From Polytrichum commune (Eukaryota; Streptophyta; Polytrichopsida; Polytrichales; Polytrichaceae), in NCBI GenBank assembly GCA_950295325.1, contig OX485806.1, positions 32,738,001 through 32,802,000 on the forward strand: a DNA stretch of 64,000 nucleotides, written 5' to 3'. The notes under the pieces were generated by a model. That model had not been told where the DNA came from. It did not search any database and worked only from the letters and a program-made list of their open reading frames with translations. Within the stretch, counting starts at the first letter, position 1, and every line of letters begins with the position of its first letter. The position numbers were made by a program, and so were the translations under genes. Shown piece by piece: positions 1 to 12,967 of the stretch.

Positions 1-2210
1 ACAGCATTTCCAACCACATTAAGCACAGTTTGCATTAGACGCTTCTCATCACCCACCACAAACTCAGGGAGGTCCGGAGCAAGGTACAATTCTGACTTAA
101 GTTTTTTCAGCGACATTATTGGTGAGACCAACTTCAACACCTGCATCGTAAAATACACAAGTAATGGTCAATATGAAGTGTTGATGAAGGCCCCGGAATT
201 TAAAGTTCTAGTAAATCCCCTACAAATAGCATTGTTCCCTTTAACTGTGTGTGTTTTTGTTCAGTCCCTACATTTGAACGTGCACACCAAGAGCTCAGAC
301 ATGTGTAAGACTATTCAACAGCAAGCGCACTAAACATTGCTACAGTTTTAAAAAAAACTAAGCCTGCTTCAAAAACTAAGGGACTCTGAACCATACCTCC
401 CTTAGAGCACCAGGAAGGTTGAAAGTGCGCATCTCTAGATCCAAGCTCCCGTCTTCTAGTCGGGACACATCCAAAACATCATTAATCAGAGTCGCTAATA
501 AATTGCTACTCTTCAGTATGGTATCCACCATGGACCGTTGTTCTGGGCTCAACTCTGATTCCTGCAAGAGGGAAGACAGGGCAATAATGGCATGCATGGG
601 TGTGCGCATTTCATGGTTCATAACTTCTAGAAAATCATTTCTGGCCCGTATAGCTGTCTCAGCATCACGTCGTGCCACATCCAGAACCACATTTTGTTCC
701 ATAAGAAGGTTCCTTGCTCTCATCGACTCTTCTAAAAGAGCTGCATGTGATAGTGCCACAGCCACCTGCACGGAAAGACAGAGAAAGCATGTCCAAAATA
801 TCACCTTTAATATACACCAACTATGTCAACCAAGAACAAAGTGAGAAAGGAGGCTCAATACATCCAGAAATATATTAACAGATATACCCCACTCATTGAG
901 ACTAAATATAGGAAGAGAGAAGGAAATGATTTACTCTAAACAAATACCCAATGAGGCCGTCAGAACTCAACTTTGAGTTTCTTATGACCTGTGTTTTACC
1001 CGAACAACATTCTATTCTATTTTGAGCATCACACTGAACTAGTCATAACTTAAAATCATAACATCCTTACGTAAGATACCTCTTGGAGAAGGAGCAATGA
1101 AAGCCCAACATGGGCATTAAGCAAAAGTGTCAATAAAGCTAGAATGCATTTCTCAGCTACTCCACATTTTGAGAGAGAACTTTCAAGCTATCGGTACTAG
1201 TAGCCCTGGTAGTACGAAAGCATGTATCTGCACACACAGGCCTCGACTGGCAAGAAAAGGACAGAACAGAGAATGTAATAGAAAGTGGTCGTTGCAGGTC
1301 TCACCTGGTCTACAACAACTTCAACTAATTGTAGTTGATGGATATGCCACCTGCGGGCACTATTAGAAGGCAGCATGAGTACCATCAGTGCATATGTTCG
1401 CTTTGGACTATCAGCCCATTCAGCACCCTGGAAGTTGGTGAGGTGGAGAAGTGGCACCCGAACAGCTACAGTATCCCCAACCATGTGCTTATTCTGCCGG
1501 GGTCTAATCATGCACACCGGACTACTAGGTGAAATTACAACAGCCCGCTGGCTGCTGAATACTTGCTTAACTACATCATGATACATAGGAACTGTAATTT
1601 GTCCTGGCTCCAGTTGCCGTAAGGAATGGGCGAGCTGTAAATCTTGACCATTCCTTGTTGGCATCCACAGTGTACATTCCTCAAGGTCGAGTGTCTTTCC
1701 TAATTCCACCAACGTAGTCCTTAATATTGTGTGCCTGTCAAGAGTGCTCCGAATTTCATGAGTGAGCATGTGGACATGCCGGCCAGTCTCTTCCCGAGTT
1801 CGTATCAAACCCATCTCCCGATCCAGCTCAGCTGCCTTATTTTTCAAAAAAAGCTCCCGAGTTTTCACGCTAAGGAGGTCGGGGATGATATGAATGAGCA
1901 TGAGGGCAGTTGCACAAGACACAATCGCTGTGAAGATCTTGGCCACTGTAAGGACCACTGCTACTGTCCGAGAATGAGAACTGAATGTCCAGAGGTTGAT
2001 GAGATGAGTAGCTCCGCAGAGAACAATAAACGCCCCAAATTGCACCAGCACCCATCGGTACGGAAAGATGGAGGACTTCTTTACAAAGTAGATCAACTCC
2101 AACGGAATCGAGAAGTAGGCCAGGGAGATGAAAAAATCTGATACATACTGGTATCGCATCAACAGATCATCTGCGGGCCATTGAGGCTCGATACAGTTGC
2201 ACGAATCCAT
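1..2210 (-). CDS. ETR1: Ethylene receptor, ETR1 type (subfamily I), 3' end cut by window edge
   Basis: ER-membrane ethylene sensor, a hybrid-kinase family member that represses ethylene responses through CTR1 when unliganded. Three coding exons are visible: 2210-1305 (302 codons), 765-397 (123 codons) and 140-1, all phase 0 with GT-AG introns; the gene runs off the window. The N-terminus reads [20 protein letters not shown], with the dimer cysteines C4 and C6, three membrane segments (about 24-115), D25, and the copper ligands C65 and H69 in [14 protein letters not shown] domain follows (about 155-300). The phosphoacceptor His falls at residue 353 in [13 protein letters not shown], the same number as in Arabidopsis ETR1. 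The last partial exon reads [13 protein letters not shown] and stops at the N box (LNVVGNA). Whether a receiver domain follows (ETR1 versus ERS1) lies outside the window, so the symbol is by similarity. The start is fixed by homology. The leader carries an intron and uORFs. Confidence 0.95.
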
Positions 2211-2212
2211 AT

Positions 2213-3566
2213 CTGAAGATACCCTAGAATATTAGCCAAGCCTGCGGCAAATTTAGCCTCTTTTGAAAAGTGCATTGTGACATTCTATGACGATTGTACT
2301 CTCGTAAAAAATATGTCCAGGTATCCTGCACATCAGAAGTTTGGGAGTTAGTGAAACAAGAACCGTCTCTAAAAATCTGCCAAACTCTTTTTTAAGCACC
2401 ATTGTATTGCGGATCATCCACAGAAGAAATAAAAATGCACGAGTGACAGAGGGATTCCGGAGATGAGCCCACCCGGTCACCCGCTACACGAGAATTACAA
2501 TCGCTTGCGTGCTAATAATAGATTATATTTAAAGTAATCCTCCGCAGCGTGGAACGCAATGCAAATCTGTCACCAGACACTACGGTTGTGCATTGTGAAA
2601 TTATTCTCAGTTTAGCATATCATGACAGGAGCTGCAAGATTTCAGCCGTCGCCTCTACTAAAAAGGAGGAGGATGCTCAAACCATCAACACCCCACCCAA
2701 AACCAACACCCTAAATCTTGCACAATGAGTTCATATTGATTATAAGGATGTCCACCACCTTAGCATCAGGCTCCACCACCACCACCACCTTCCAAGCTTT
2801 GCAAACAAGCTGTTGTGCATTAGAATCCCCCTGTCAATTGCTAACGAGAATCACTCAAGACTTTTCAAATCTAATAATAGTACATATGCTCGATGCTTAA
2901 AGCGAAAGTTTTTAGCACCATCTATCCTAACCACAGCTTCCCGAAGCCTTGGTTATTCCTGTCCATTTCTCTTATCTTATCTCATGATGGAGCCGATGCC
3001 TCCCTTAGCTAAATGCTGTTCCCTCCCTAGCTAGCGCGGACGAACTGAACTCCACCTCTCCCGTTTGCAGAAGACTTCCACCCGAGATTCTACACTTAAG
3101 CAAGAAGGCTTCTCACGCAACCCCTCGTAACCTCAAGAACAATGAGGTCAAGCAGCTCAAAAGCCTCGTCTCCGCAGCGAGCCAATTCGTCTGCACACCA
3201 GAAGCAGCTGCGAAAGAAGATTTCTAACACCCAAGTCCAATTACTAACACCAAGTGCAAGTGCTCTGTCCAATTACGATAGACTAAAGCCACGTTAAGCC
3301 ATGGCCATAGCCTGCCATCTTCCTACCTATCTCCCACCTACCCTGACTCAACTCACTCAATGTCAAAATCTTCGCAAGACCGGAGGGCCTCACTTTGCCT
3401 CACGTGAATGATTATCGAGACCAAGACCGACGGCCTCACGGCAACTTTCATGGTCGAGTTTGCGAGATCATTTTCGCACTCCTAACCCCGCACTGTGAGC
3501 TTTCTTCCCATGACACAAAAGAGAGCAGAGAGAAGAAGCCAACTAACACAGCAGCGAGAAACTCAC
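2213..3566 (-). other. Probable intron in the 5' leader of the ETR1-type gene
   Basis: On the minus strand a strong acceptor (TATCTTCAG) ends at 2213, two bases before the start codon, and a consensus donor (ATTAG/GTGAGT) begins at 3566. This suggests a 1354-bp leader intron that puts the splice junction almost against the ATG. As I recall, Arabidopsis ETR1 also has a leader intron. I see no coding exon here. The stretch 2640-2800 holds short A/C-rich runs with CCACCA repeats but nothing else recognisable. Confidence 0.6.
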
Positions 3567-3890
3567 CTAATGGCCTCAATCACTCCCCTCCGCGTCACCA
3601 GGCGCTCCTTCCAGCTCGCCCCCATGGATTCCACTGCCAGGAGGAGTTGCAGAGCAGGAGACCACCGCTTCCTGTGCACTCTTGGACTCCCAAATGACCC
3701 CCACTCACATTCTCCGAACAATCTAAGAGCATACTGCACCTCAACTGCCAATCTAAGGTGCTACAGGGAGATAGCGACGAGGAGAAGTGAGATTCCGCGA
3801 CACCGGAAGAAGCCGGAGCGGAGCGGGCGCGAGAGTGAGAGAGAGAGAGAGAAGAGAGAGAAATGAGGAGTGGAGCTCCGTGGCTATGGC
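3567..3890 (-). promoter_or_regulatory. Probable 5' leader exon and transcription start area of the ETR1-type gene, with uORFs
   Basis: Read on the minus strand this block is GC-richer than its surroundings. It begins with a pyrimidine tract of TC repeats (about 3835-3870), typical of plant core promoters and leaders (Y patch), and ends at the donor at 3566. Within it are two upstream ATGs. One opens a 46-codon-class ORF beginning MLLDCSENVSGGH and closing inside the exon. The other begins MGASWKERLVTRRG and, if the leader intron is removed, stays open past the main ATG in another frame before stopping. The transcription start is not determined; the limits are estimates. Confidence 0.5.
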
Positions 3891-3894
3891 GGGC

Positions 3895-4075
3895 GCCCCA
3901 AGCTCCCCCACGGAAACCTAGCCACGCCATACACAGACACAGAACGATGACGGATGAGAGAAACATGGACGAATGAGGATAGGTGGATGATACAGTGATA
4001 GATGGATGGTACAGGATGGAATATGGATGATATATGGTGGATGTACACTGGATGACGTCGCTTCTGGACATAGCT
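3895..4075 (-). promoter_or_regulatory. Likely promoter of the ETR1-type gene, GGATG-rich
   Basis: This lies directly upstream of the pyrimidine tract. The plus strand carries imperfect GGATGAT/GATGGATGG iterations at about 3940-4045. A TGACGTC core, a bZIP-type site, lies near 4050. Its role is inferred from position only. Confidence 0.35.
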
Positions 4076-4783
4076 CTGTGGATGAAAGGGATGGTAAGAT
4101 GCTGCAGAGTAATTTGTGGGTGTCAGCTTGGTCGGAGGGGACTCAAAGGGTACAATACCTGCATGGGCCCATGCCTAGTTAAATTAACTGAGCATGTTTC
4201 CTTATTCTATTATTTATGGGGTTTATGTTCTAATCTTGGGATAAAGGGACGGGAGTGAGATTCCATCCATCCGAGTTAAAAAGGGGGATTGGAAATGCGG
4301 GTGTCCTATGTGCCGCTCTTATTCACCGTTACATTATTACTACACTCATTGTCCCAATTAGTGTGTGTTACACTACTGTAAGGTCATAGCACGATGGCCG
4401 GAAAAGCATAAAAAAGCAAGCCTAGTTTCCTTTGGAAACTAATGAGTCAAATGGCCTCGATTTGAAGGAAAATCGATCAAAAATGTCTATGTGTTAGGAA
4501 ATTTGGATGTGATGTATATGAGTATGTGTGTAATTTCCCCTTGACATGAGATGACATAAACATAACTTATCATAATAGAATGACCTCTATGGAAATTGCT
4601 ATAATACGTACATACTAGGTGCTCGGTGCTCACTCTAGCATGGTGCCCATAACTAGACTTTACTACTTTTCCCACGTTGACATATTGTGTTACATTAGCG
4701 ATCGAGTTATCACTATTTGATTGACCAATCGGTAAGAAGTACAAGGATAGTTTGCAAGAGTGTTTTAAACTATGTTATCATAT

Positions 4784-4931
4784 TATTATTCAGATCCATA
4801 ACCGTGTTCCGTGGGACTAATAGTATTCCATGGATATATTCATGGGTATTCTCCAAATTGAGTGTGAATGTGGGGAATACTATGTGGATTGTTGTCAATC
4901 CCACAAAACATGGTTATGAATCTGAATAATG
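4784..4931. mobile_element. Palindromic MITE-like element, copy 1
   Basis: About 148 bp bounded by inverted ends: ATTATTCAGATCCATAAC at the left, GTTATGAATCTGAATAAT at the right, with further complementarity inward. A second copy lies at 8094-8236. No coding capacity and no clear target-site duplication. The superfamily is not assignable by eye. Confidence 0.7.
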
Positions 4932-5118
4932 TTATAGCATTTCATAATCAAACTTCAATTTATATAAAGGGAAGGCCCCAAATGGAGAGCAAATGGCATT
5001 GGGTCATCATACACGTGCCGAATGTATAAAAGGACAAATTACCATTCCCTCAAACAATTTCTGAATGCCTACACAAGTGACTTCTTTTTTGAAGAATTTT
5101 TTTGCTCGGGAGAGCAAC

Positions 5119-5624
5119 CTAAGGACCACTTCACACACGGCCAAGAGTCGTGACCATGAAATTGTGAGAGCCCAAAAGAAAGTGTTTAAAGGCCGTCCCA
5201 AAACAATTACAATATCATGTAGTGTGGTCACGGATCCTCAAGAGTAGTCTGAAGTCATATGTGACCGGGCCCTCAACCAAATGCTAATTCAATGAATGCC
5301 TATTCATGCAGGTCCTCACACATGTTAAAATAAAATAAATTAATGGTTGTGAGCATTTAGAGTGCCATGGCCTCCCAGTTTTGTGTCAGACTCACCTCCA
5401 AGAGGTGGTTTTTGAAAACAATCCAAGTGACCATGAAACATAATCCATTCGATGCCATGTAGGAATCCATGTAGACTTTACATCCATCTTGCATTCACTT
5501 ACTCCATTGGTCCCTCAAGCGTAGTGTGAAGCGAACTTGGACCGGCTCCACCTTTTCCACCAATGAGAGTGCTTGAAGTGTAATGGTCACAAGCTCTCAG
5601 TCTCGTAAGTGAAGTGGCCCTAAG
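5119..5624 (+). mobile_element. MITE-like element of about 505 bp, copy 1
   Basis: This 506-bp block matches 36138-36642 almost base for base at roughly 85-90% by eye, with equal length and clean ends. The termini are inverted repeats of about 20 bp: TAAGGACCACTTCACACAC at the left and GTGAAGTGGCCCTAAG at the right. No ORF of note is present, so it is non-autonomous. I could not identify a target-site duplication. Confidence 0.8.
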
Positions 5625-8093
5625 TAGAATACTTAATCTCAACTAACATGACATTGGTGTTGGGACTAAACTAATTTACCATGAACTTTTAACTTTGGAG
5701 GCAAGCTAGGCTATCTTATTTTGGGAAGTGAACACATGACAATGGCTAAACACTTTGTGCTCAATTCATATATCATTACATGAGTACTTGATAGTTAATC
5801 CGATTGAGTTCTAAACAATCAAAATGTATGCAAAGGTGCACCGTCTTTCATTCAACCCAACACATAGTTGGTGTAACCTTTTTATCTCAATTATGATCCC
5901 CTTCTTGAGGAATATTTATCACATATATCATGGTTCAATTCCTTGTTGAAGAAACACCCTGGTACATTAATGAACTCATGGAATGGTGTGTGCAAGAATT
6001 ATAGAAGGGTCGAGCATAGAGAAGAAACGCTGACCATAAGTCAGCGTGATTGAAATGCCCGTTCGACCCACCCTTGGTATTATACCCTTTGGGCATAATA
6101 ACAGTGGTGCAGGATTAGTCGAGCATACACTTGAATCATCAACCAAAACTACTTTCTAGTTAAAGCTTTCATCAACTTGCATGTTGTGCGGTGCCTTTGC
6201 CCTCCAAAATAATATTTCGCATGCAACTTGGATGGCACTTTTCTTCCACCTATTGACTTGGAGAGAACTCACTTTTACACTAGACTTTGCTCTTGCAATG
6301 CCGGAAGTTTGATATATGGATTTCATTGCACTTTTTTGTCTAATTATTGTGGGTGGGAAATTAGCGTGGGCCCACATTGATTGTTGAGTAGTTGCTTTAG
6401 TTAACATCGTTTTGGATGAAATTTGTATTGTCATTCCAAACACTTCATCCATGTACATTAGGGTTCTTTGTGGTGCGTCATTGGACAAAAATTAGGATTG
6501 AGCACAAACACGATTTGAGCACAAATTGTGATGTCCATCTTTTCTTTGTTGCCAAGCTTAGCAGAGGAGGAGCCACTTTACACCGATTGAAGTAAGTAGG
6601 TATCTATCTTTCAATGTTGTATCGTTGGTATTTCAACTCATCTTTATTGTTAGGTTTCATTCGTAATCTCGATCTTTGATAAATAAGCATGTTAGTTATT
6701 AGGTTGTCCGTTGGGATACTTTAAGTTATTCAGTATTGGTTCTTAATATTGCTCGTCTTTGATTTTCTTACAAAGGGACATGTTCAATTGAGGACAATTG
6801 CGAAATACATTTGGATGAAAATTAAACCTTTCATCCAAATATGCAAATGAAAAAGCCCACACTGATTTCTCACATTGAAAATTATAGTGGGCCACTTCAA
6901 ATTATAATCATAATGTAGTGTCGGTAATTGGAAATTTTTGTGGCCCACACTAATTAGACAAAACAATGTAGCTTTCAACCAAAGCTCAAACTAATGAAAG
7001 ATTGACCAATCTTCAAGCTCTCGATAAGGTATGTGGCCATGTTATGGATACTTCCAACTTCACATACAATCTTTGCAAATGGATATCAATCATCTAATCT
7101 AGTTAGTAGTTGTGAATCACAACGATTGTTGTTTGATGGGTTAGGGTTAGAGTTGAGATCCACGTTTTATGAGAGGTAAAAGTGAAGATCTCGTTCTTTT
7201 TAAATAATCACATAGGTTTTTTCACGTTACTTATTGAACCTAGAACGGTGCCTAGATTTCCAGCACATCATCCAATCTCATTGTATCATATTGTTACATG
7301 CAAGTGCCACCCCTGTCCGTTGCACCCATGCATTTGTGCATATGAATCAATGTTATGGACCAACCTTGAAATGTCTACTCAATTTGCCACCGTTGATAGG
7401 GAATATTCTTGGAACGTCCATCTTAACCATTCCAAAGTTTCCACATGCATGCATCAAACACGTGTTTGGGACATATCGTCTTTACATTGCATATGAATCA
7501 ATGTCTCAAATCACTCTCACATTGTTTGCTCAACATGCCTTTGTTGAAGGCTGGTTATTTTGGAACTTTGGAACAACAATTGTGTCAATGCCCATGCACC
7601 CTCAAAGTTGCAATGTAACAAAACGAGTTTCAGAGTGTCCATTATTGACTGCAAGCCTTGCCATATTCCACTCTAACATAGGCGTCTATTCAAAAGAACG
7701 TGACCACATAAGGCACGCAAACCTTAAGGTGGACTTACTCTAGGGTCAACAACCAAAGAACTCCAAAATCAAGTGATCTTATTGGTCAAGAGCAAAGCTT
7801 TGGACTGTATACATTTCACTAGACAATAATGTACATTGTTAGAGACATTGTTTAATATATATTTACATGTACATAGATTGAAATACTTTTCATGACCTAC
7901 GTGAGAGTTTGTATGAGCCCCCAACAAGTTTTATAATCAAGATTTATTTGGTTCATGGCATTAAAACCATACATTTACACAACCCAATACCACTTGAAGA
8001 AAGAAATGAAAACATACTCATATTTTATACAATCATTGGATATATATGTGGTATGTACACAAAATTTACACAATTCACACGAACTTGCATAGC
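5625..8093. other. Gene-free stretch
   Basis: AT-rich DNA with no homology that I recognise. Open frames at 6156-6488 (minus) and 7234-7743 (plus) have no recognisable domain and no splice context. There are small inverted motifs: a short hairpin around CGCTGACC at 6028-6048, and repeated TGGGCC/GGCCCA motifs near 6363 and 6855-6955. Confidence 0.5.
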
Positions 8094-8236
8094 ATTATTC
8101 AGATCCATAACAATGTTCTGCGGGACTGACAATACTCTAAGGAATATTCCTTGTATTTTCACAACCGCCCCGAATGTGGGGAATATTCTCTGGAATAATT
8201 TCAATCCCGCATAACAATGTTATGAATCTGAATAAT
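8094..8236. mobile_element. Palindromic MITE-like element, copy 2
   Basis: Second copy of the element at 4784-4931, about 143 bp. The left end ATTATTCAGATCCATAAC and right end GTTATGAATCTGAATAAT can pair over about 37 bp, including TGCGGGA/TCCCGCA. The sequence between the arms differs from copy 1. Confidence 0.7.
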
Positions 8237-9354
8237 GTCATGTTGAATCTCTTCCTAAATGACATTATTATGGAGTTTGCGTTTGCTCATGTGGACCCCG
8301 AAAATAAAACCATGAATGCCGCAACTAATGCAAATTTATACTAGTATGTTTCATTTTACGTATGTATGCTTTGATAGGAGGAATGCAATTTATTCAAAAG
8401 AAGTGAAGTAGACGGGGTTGTATTTGATGCTTCAAGCTAAACATAGAAAGGACTATCCATAAGCACATGCGGTAAATGCTCGAGAGTCGAGGCCCATGAT
8501 AGGGCTCAGGCTTCATTATGGCTGCATGAACTCATCCGTTTTATGGATGAAGGGTCCCTAGTAAAGAAAAACAAAGTATGTGAATTACACAAAATTGGTA
8601 CTAAGTTAACCCTTAACTTCATAGAGCGTATTGTGATTCATTAGATCATCTAAAAATTAAGCATTATAGAGCTCATTATTTTTTATTGTACATGAAATAA
8701 TAGTTGTTGCTAATGATTTTAAGATCACTTCAATATGCTAGCAATGCCTTGTTAATGATTGATTTAGAATCATTCAATTTCAAGAAATCGTGATAAATGT
8801 ATGCAATAAAATCATAGTCAAGCTTCCAAGACTATATTGAAAATAGGTATGCGCTTTGAGGCAAGATAAAGAGTGCATGGAATTTTAAAAAATTCAATCA
8901 AAATTATATGATGTACTTTATACAATAACATGTCAACAAAGGGAAAAAAAATGTTTCAATTTTTTACTTTAAAAATCTCTTGTGAAAATCCATCTTGTCG
9001 TATTGGAATGGGTTCATTGCCACTGAGGATAGAATTCCATCATGAACACAATGATATCCATTATGACCATCCCAACACCTTCCTTTTGGATGAATTTGCC
9101 TTCAAGAATCGTTCATAAGCTTAGAACAAGCCTCTCATGAAGTTAAGGATTGATGAACTTATTGAGGATGGTTGTATTATGTTTCAAGGTACAAGTACTA
9201 TTTGGAATTACACAAGACTATATCTATATACTTCTATATCGTATATTTTACCACCAAATGTTAAATTGATTATTTGGACATTACATAACATTAACAACTT
9301 TACTAGGTAAAAAAAAAGGAGTTTTGTTCATGAGAGGTGCATTCACTTCACAAA

Positions 9355-9760
9355 TATGTGTCTTAAGGTAGATGGGTCTTAAGTGGCTGCTTTTCCTAGA
9401 TTTTGTATGTGGTTCCATGAGGATCAAAGAACAAACGTCATTAAGATAGATGTTTAAAAGACATTGGACTTCGTCTTCAAATATGAATAACTACTCTACA
9501 TTCAATATTGAACACGATTGGGAGGACCTACATATCTAGTTAAGAAATCAACAAACATGCAATTCCGATTACCACAACTAAATCAAGGGAGGTCCAATTT
9601 GCAATTCAATTTTTGCAGATATTTCGTCGTAGATTTGCTAATGCAATGCCAATTTTGTTGTATAAACATGATTGGTAGATGTTGGACAACATGAAAAGGA
9701 ACCGCATAACACCCACATACCTTAAACAACAACTTGTTGGAGCAACTAACTTCTAGCCCT
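9355..9760 (+). repeat. Dispersed degenerate repeat (family A), copy 1
   Basis: Opens with TTAAGGTAGATGGGTCTTAA, followed by a landmark string including GAGGATCAAAGAACAAA, CAACAAACATGCA and GGGAGGTCCAAT. The same order of landmarks recurs at 10266-11150 and 62030-62400, and more loosely at 23743-24110 and 60110-60440. Old, non-coding; the class is unknown. Confidence 0.55.
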
Positions 9761-10265
9761 TTGCGTTATAGCAACTTGCATGCTATGGACCAATTCACGT
9801 GTTGTGTTTCCAACTTCATGTTGGATGAGTTCACGATGGAGGACCTAGATGGGTTTTAAATGGACATGTTTTTCAACTAGCCTGCTCTTCCTAGGTCATA
9901 GTCTTTTTATGATAATTCTTGGAGCTCGTATAAATATCTTTATCATCAAAATGAAGACTCTCATGCTCATTAAAATGGTCATATAGCCCCCCCAGACAGA
10001 CACACACACACACAATTATATTGATTGTTGAATCTAGAAAGAGTATCATTTTTTGAACACATAGTCCAATTTGAATAAGTTGAATACTTTGATGTTAGTG
10101 TTTGAGTTCAAGGATGCAACTTGGATACCCTTGGGTGGAACTACATACGTTGTATTTTGATCATCAATGTCTAGTATGAGCATATATTTATTTTCAATGT
10201 GTATATATAATTAGGGTTCAAACACATAAATATATATTGAACTTGATGAAGCCCATATAAATTGT

Positions 10266-11150
10266 GTATAAGGTAGATGGGTCTTAACTGGCTTGTTGCT
10301 TGGTTGGACCCCTATATTTGATTGGTATGTGGTTAAGTGAGGATCAAAGAGCAAATATCATAAAGAGATGAAACTAGAGTGGAGGGACCCATAACCGATC
10401 GCTTAAGAGATCTTGCGCCAAAGCTGCAAAAGTATGAGGTGGTGTAATCTCTTCCCGTTTAGGAATATATATAAATAAGGAGGATTGCAAAAAATAAAAT
10501 GGCAATTTTGTTTCTTAAATTGAAACATAATTGTGAATTTTTGAAGCCAAAAGTTGGCCCGAACATATTACCAATTTCCAAAGTTTGCCATAACCGCTCA
10601 TTGCTCCTCACCTTAGCACTCAAAACTAGGACATGTGTCATGTCACTATTGGTTTTGGCTTGATCAAAATCCAGCCGTAGCTCGATCGAAATTCCAGTAC
10701 CCTATAGATTGCCATCAATGGGGTCCCGATCGGGTCCACACTCAACAACGAACACAATTAGAAGGACCCATGCATCTAGTTCAAAAAACAAAAAACACTC
10801 ACTTTTGATAACCACAACTAAACCAAGCGACGTCCGATGTTCAGTCTGATCCTAGGACGCGTTTCACTGTAGATTTGCCAATGCCACACGAGTTGTGTTG
10901 TGAAGATCCAATATGTAGAAGTTGAAGACAGAACATTGTGTAAGCAACGTGTGTTTGTTCACGTGGGCCCTGCGAATAGAGTTGTGGGATACCACAGTCT
11001 ACTGCAAGGAGACTCGTATCAAGTAGATCAGGAGCATCCCATGATTATATTATATTCTCAGGGCCCACGTGAACGAACGCACGCCGCTTAATAAAGTAAT
11101 GGAACGTGAGGAAATGAACCAAATAACGCCTACATATTTTACGGCTGTCT
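10266..11150 (+). repeat. Dispersed degenerate repeat (family A), copy 2, interrupted
   Basis: Starts with AAGGTAGATGGGTCTTAACT and carries GAGGATCAAAGAGCAAAT, then resumes near 10735 with ACCACAACTAAACCAAG and TAGATTTGCCAATGC, as in the 9355 copy. It is broken by about 350 bp of unrelated sequence after 10390 and by the palindromic element at 10941-11090. Confidence 0.5.
10941..11090. mobile_element. Palindromic MITE-like element inside family A repeat
   Basis: About 150 bp with termini that pair over some 35 bp. The left arm contains GTTTGTTCACGTGGGCCCTG and the right arm its complement CAGGGCCCACGTGAACGAAC, each with an outer TAAGC/GCTTA. The arms contain CACGTG. No coding content. Confidence 0.65.
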
Positions 11151-11368
11151 ATTGAGACCCCACGTATTTTAAGGGTCAACTCATTAGTCCCATTCACGAG
11201 AGGTTCATTCACCTCACGAATGTGTATGTATCTGAAACCACTTGCCTGAGAGTGCCTCATAACTTCAGAAATAAGTTACAGTCGCCACATGCATAAAGCA
11301 AAGTAAGCTAATAAGTGCAACTAAATAACTAATGTTATATTCACTGTGCCTCTCTCTCTCTCTGAGTC

Positions 11369-12092
11369 TAAGGTAGAGGGTGCTTAAACCAACACTTTAA
11401 GCTATTGCACATACATATGGCTACGTGGTTGATATAAGAAATATATATTCATATTAGCCTTTGGGCTAAACATAGGTATGAAGAAAGAAAGAAAAAAATA
11501 GTCTCGATTGAATATTTGATGAATATTCAAAGTCAAAACTACTAGCTTCCTTGAACCAATCCACATGCCCCTTGTATGACAACCTTGGATATGATGAGGA
11601 CCCCCACCTTTATTGCCTAGAACCAACACAACATAGTTGGGTACTAGACCCAAACTACGTCAAAGCCCAAGTAGTAATAATATGCAAAGCCACATGGCTA
11701 CCTCCATGATCCCACCCAGTTCACTTGCAAAACCATCACCTTGCATCCCGGGAACCGACCCTCATGCATCCTGGGAAATGACCGTTTGTGCTTTGTGGGC
11801 CTACCTCCTTCGCGTTGTGAATAGAATGGTTAAAACAAGCATTGACAAGCCACCTTAATCCCACCTTGAACCAACATGAGACATAGTGGACACCCGTTAC
11901 CTACCCGACATGAAGGTAGTGGAGGCTGCTATGAAGTGGCACCACTAATGGCACCTAAAACCGTCACCCCGTGGGCCCAGACACTCCTACACTGTCGGGT
12001 ACGATTCAAGGTTATAGAGTGCTGGCAATCGGGAGGCATTTATAGATGTTGGTTTTGGATGGGGTGTTGGTTTTAGCACCCTCTACCTCTTA
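11369..12092. mobile_element. Inverted-repeat bounded element of about 720 bp
   Basis: The left end TAAGGTAGAGGGTGCTTAAA, followed by CCAACAC, is mirrored at the right end by GTGTTGGTTTTAGCACCCTC, followed by TACCTCTTA. The interior (11630-12010) is GC-richer and has no recognised gene. Probably a non-autonomous DNA element. No clear target-site duplication was seen. Confidence 0.55.
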
Positions 12093-12950
12093 CGTCACAT
12101 GCTTAGGTATGCATGTAGTCATGTTAGGTATCTCAAGGTCATGTTCGGAATCATAAAATACAATACATACTTTGTTTTTTTCTTCATATTCGGTTGCATG
12201 CATCGGATCCCGACCAAGCAACGATTGTGAGCAAGTTGCATCGGATGTGTTGTCGGAACCCCATTGCTGGAGAACTCAGTCCAGATATTATTCACTGAGA
12301 TTTATTTTATTAGTATTTTGGCATCGGGATCAGATATCGAAGGCACTCAAGACCAAAAAAAAAGTAAAGAAAAAAGTGTGTCTACTGTGCACTTAAGAAG
12401 ACCTACTTTTATATGCTTAACTTATGTGTTTGCACGCCCATCATGTATGGTATCCATGGTTTTGGCGAATATAACATGACATCATGGGCTATCGTGCAAG
12501 TCAACTAATGCGACTCTTCTTTGGATGTACCACTATGGTGCTATAGGGGCTCGTGACGTCATGTTGGAACTTAAGATGCCATTTTGCCTAGTTTTAGAAA
12601 ACTCTAGTACCGTCTATGTATCTTATCTTTCCGTCCTTTAAGAGTGGCACCATACTAAGGTGAGTTAGGACTAGTTTGGACGAACACATAGACAAAAGGA
12701 TCGTCAACATGTCGTTGGTTGAAATGACAACTTTATTCAATGCGTCGTTAAGATACAGGGTTTGTTCACTTTGTCAACCCACCGTGTCACCAGCCAATGA
12801 AGCCACGTAGGTGGACAAGATGGAGAAGTGTTGGGTCTTGCTTGGGGTGGCTCCAAACTTCTCCGGTGGAGGAGTGCTCTTCTTTGTCCGATTAGGGTTG
12901 TCGGCAGGTTTGAAGCCGCATGTGATGGTCCGATGATGTGGAAGTGTTTT

Positions 12951-12967
12951 GGGGGGGGGGGGGGGGG
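12951..12967 (+). repeat. G17 homopolymer
   Basis: Seventeen consecutive G follow a TTTT run. Homopolymers of this length often have uncertain assembled length. Confidence 0.95.

Noticed and set aside
419-844. Plus-strand open frame of 141 codons
   Set aside because: It is the antisense shadow of ETR1-type exon 2, whose minus-strand translation matches the receptor precisely.
7182-7743. Two overlapping plus-strand open frames (104 and 169 codons)
   Set aside because: No recognisable domain, no leader or splice context, composition like the surrounding intergenic DNA.
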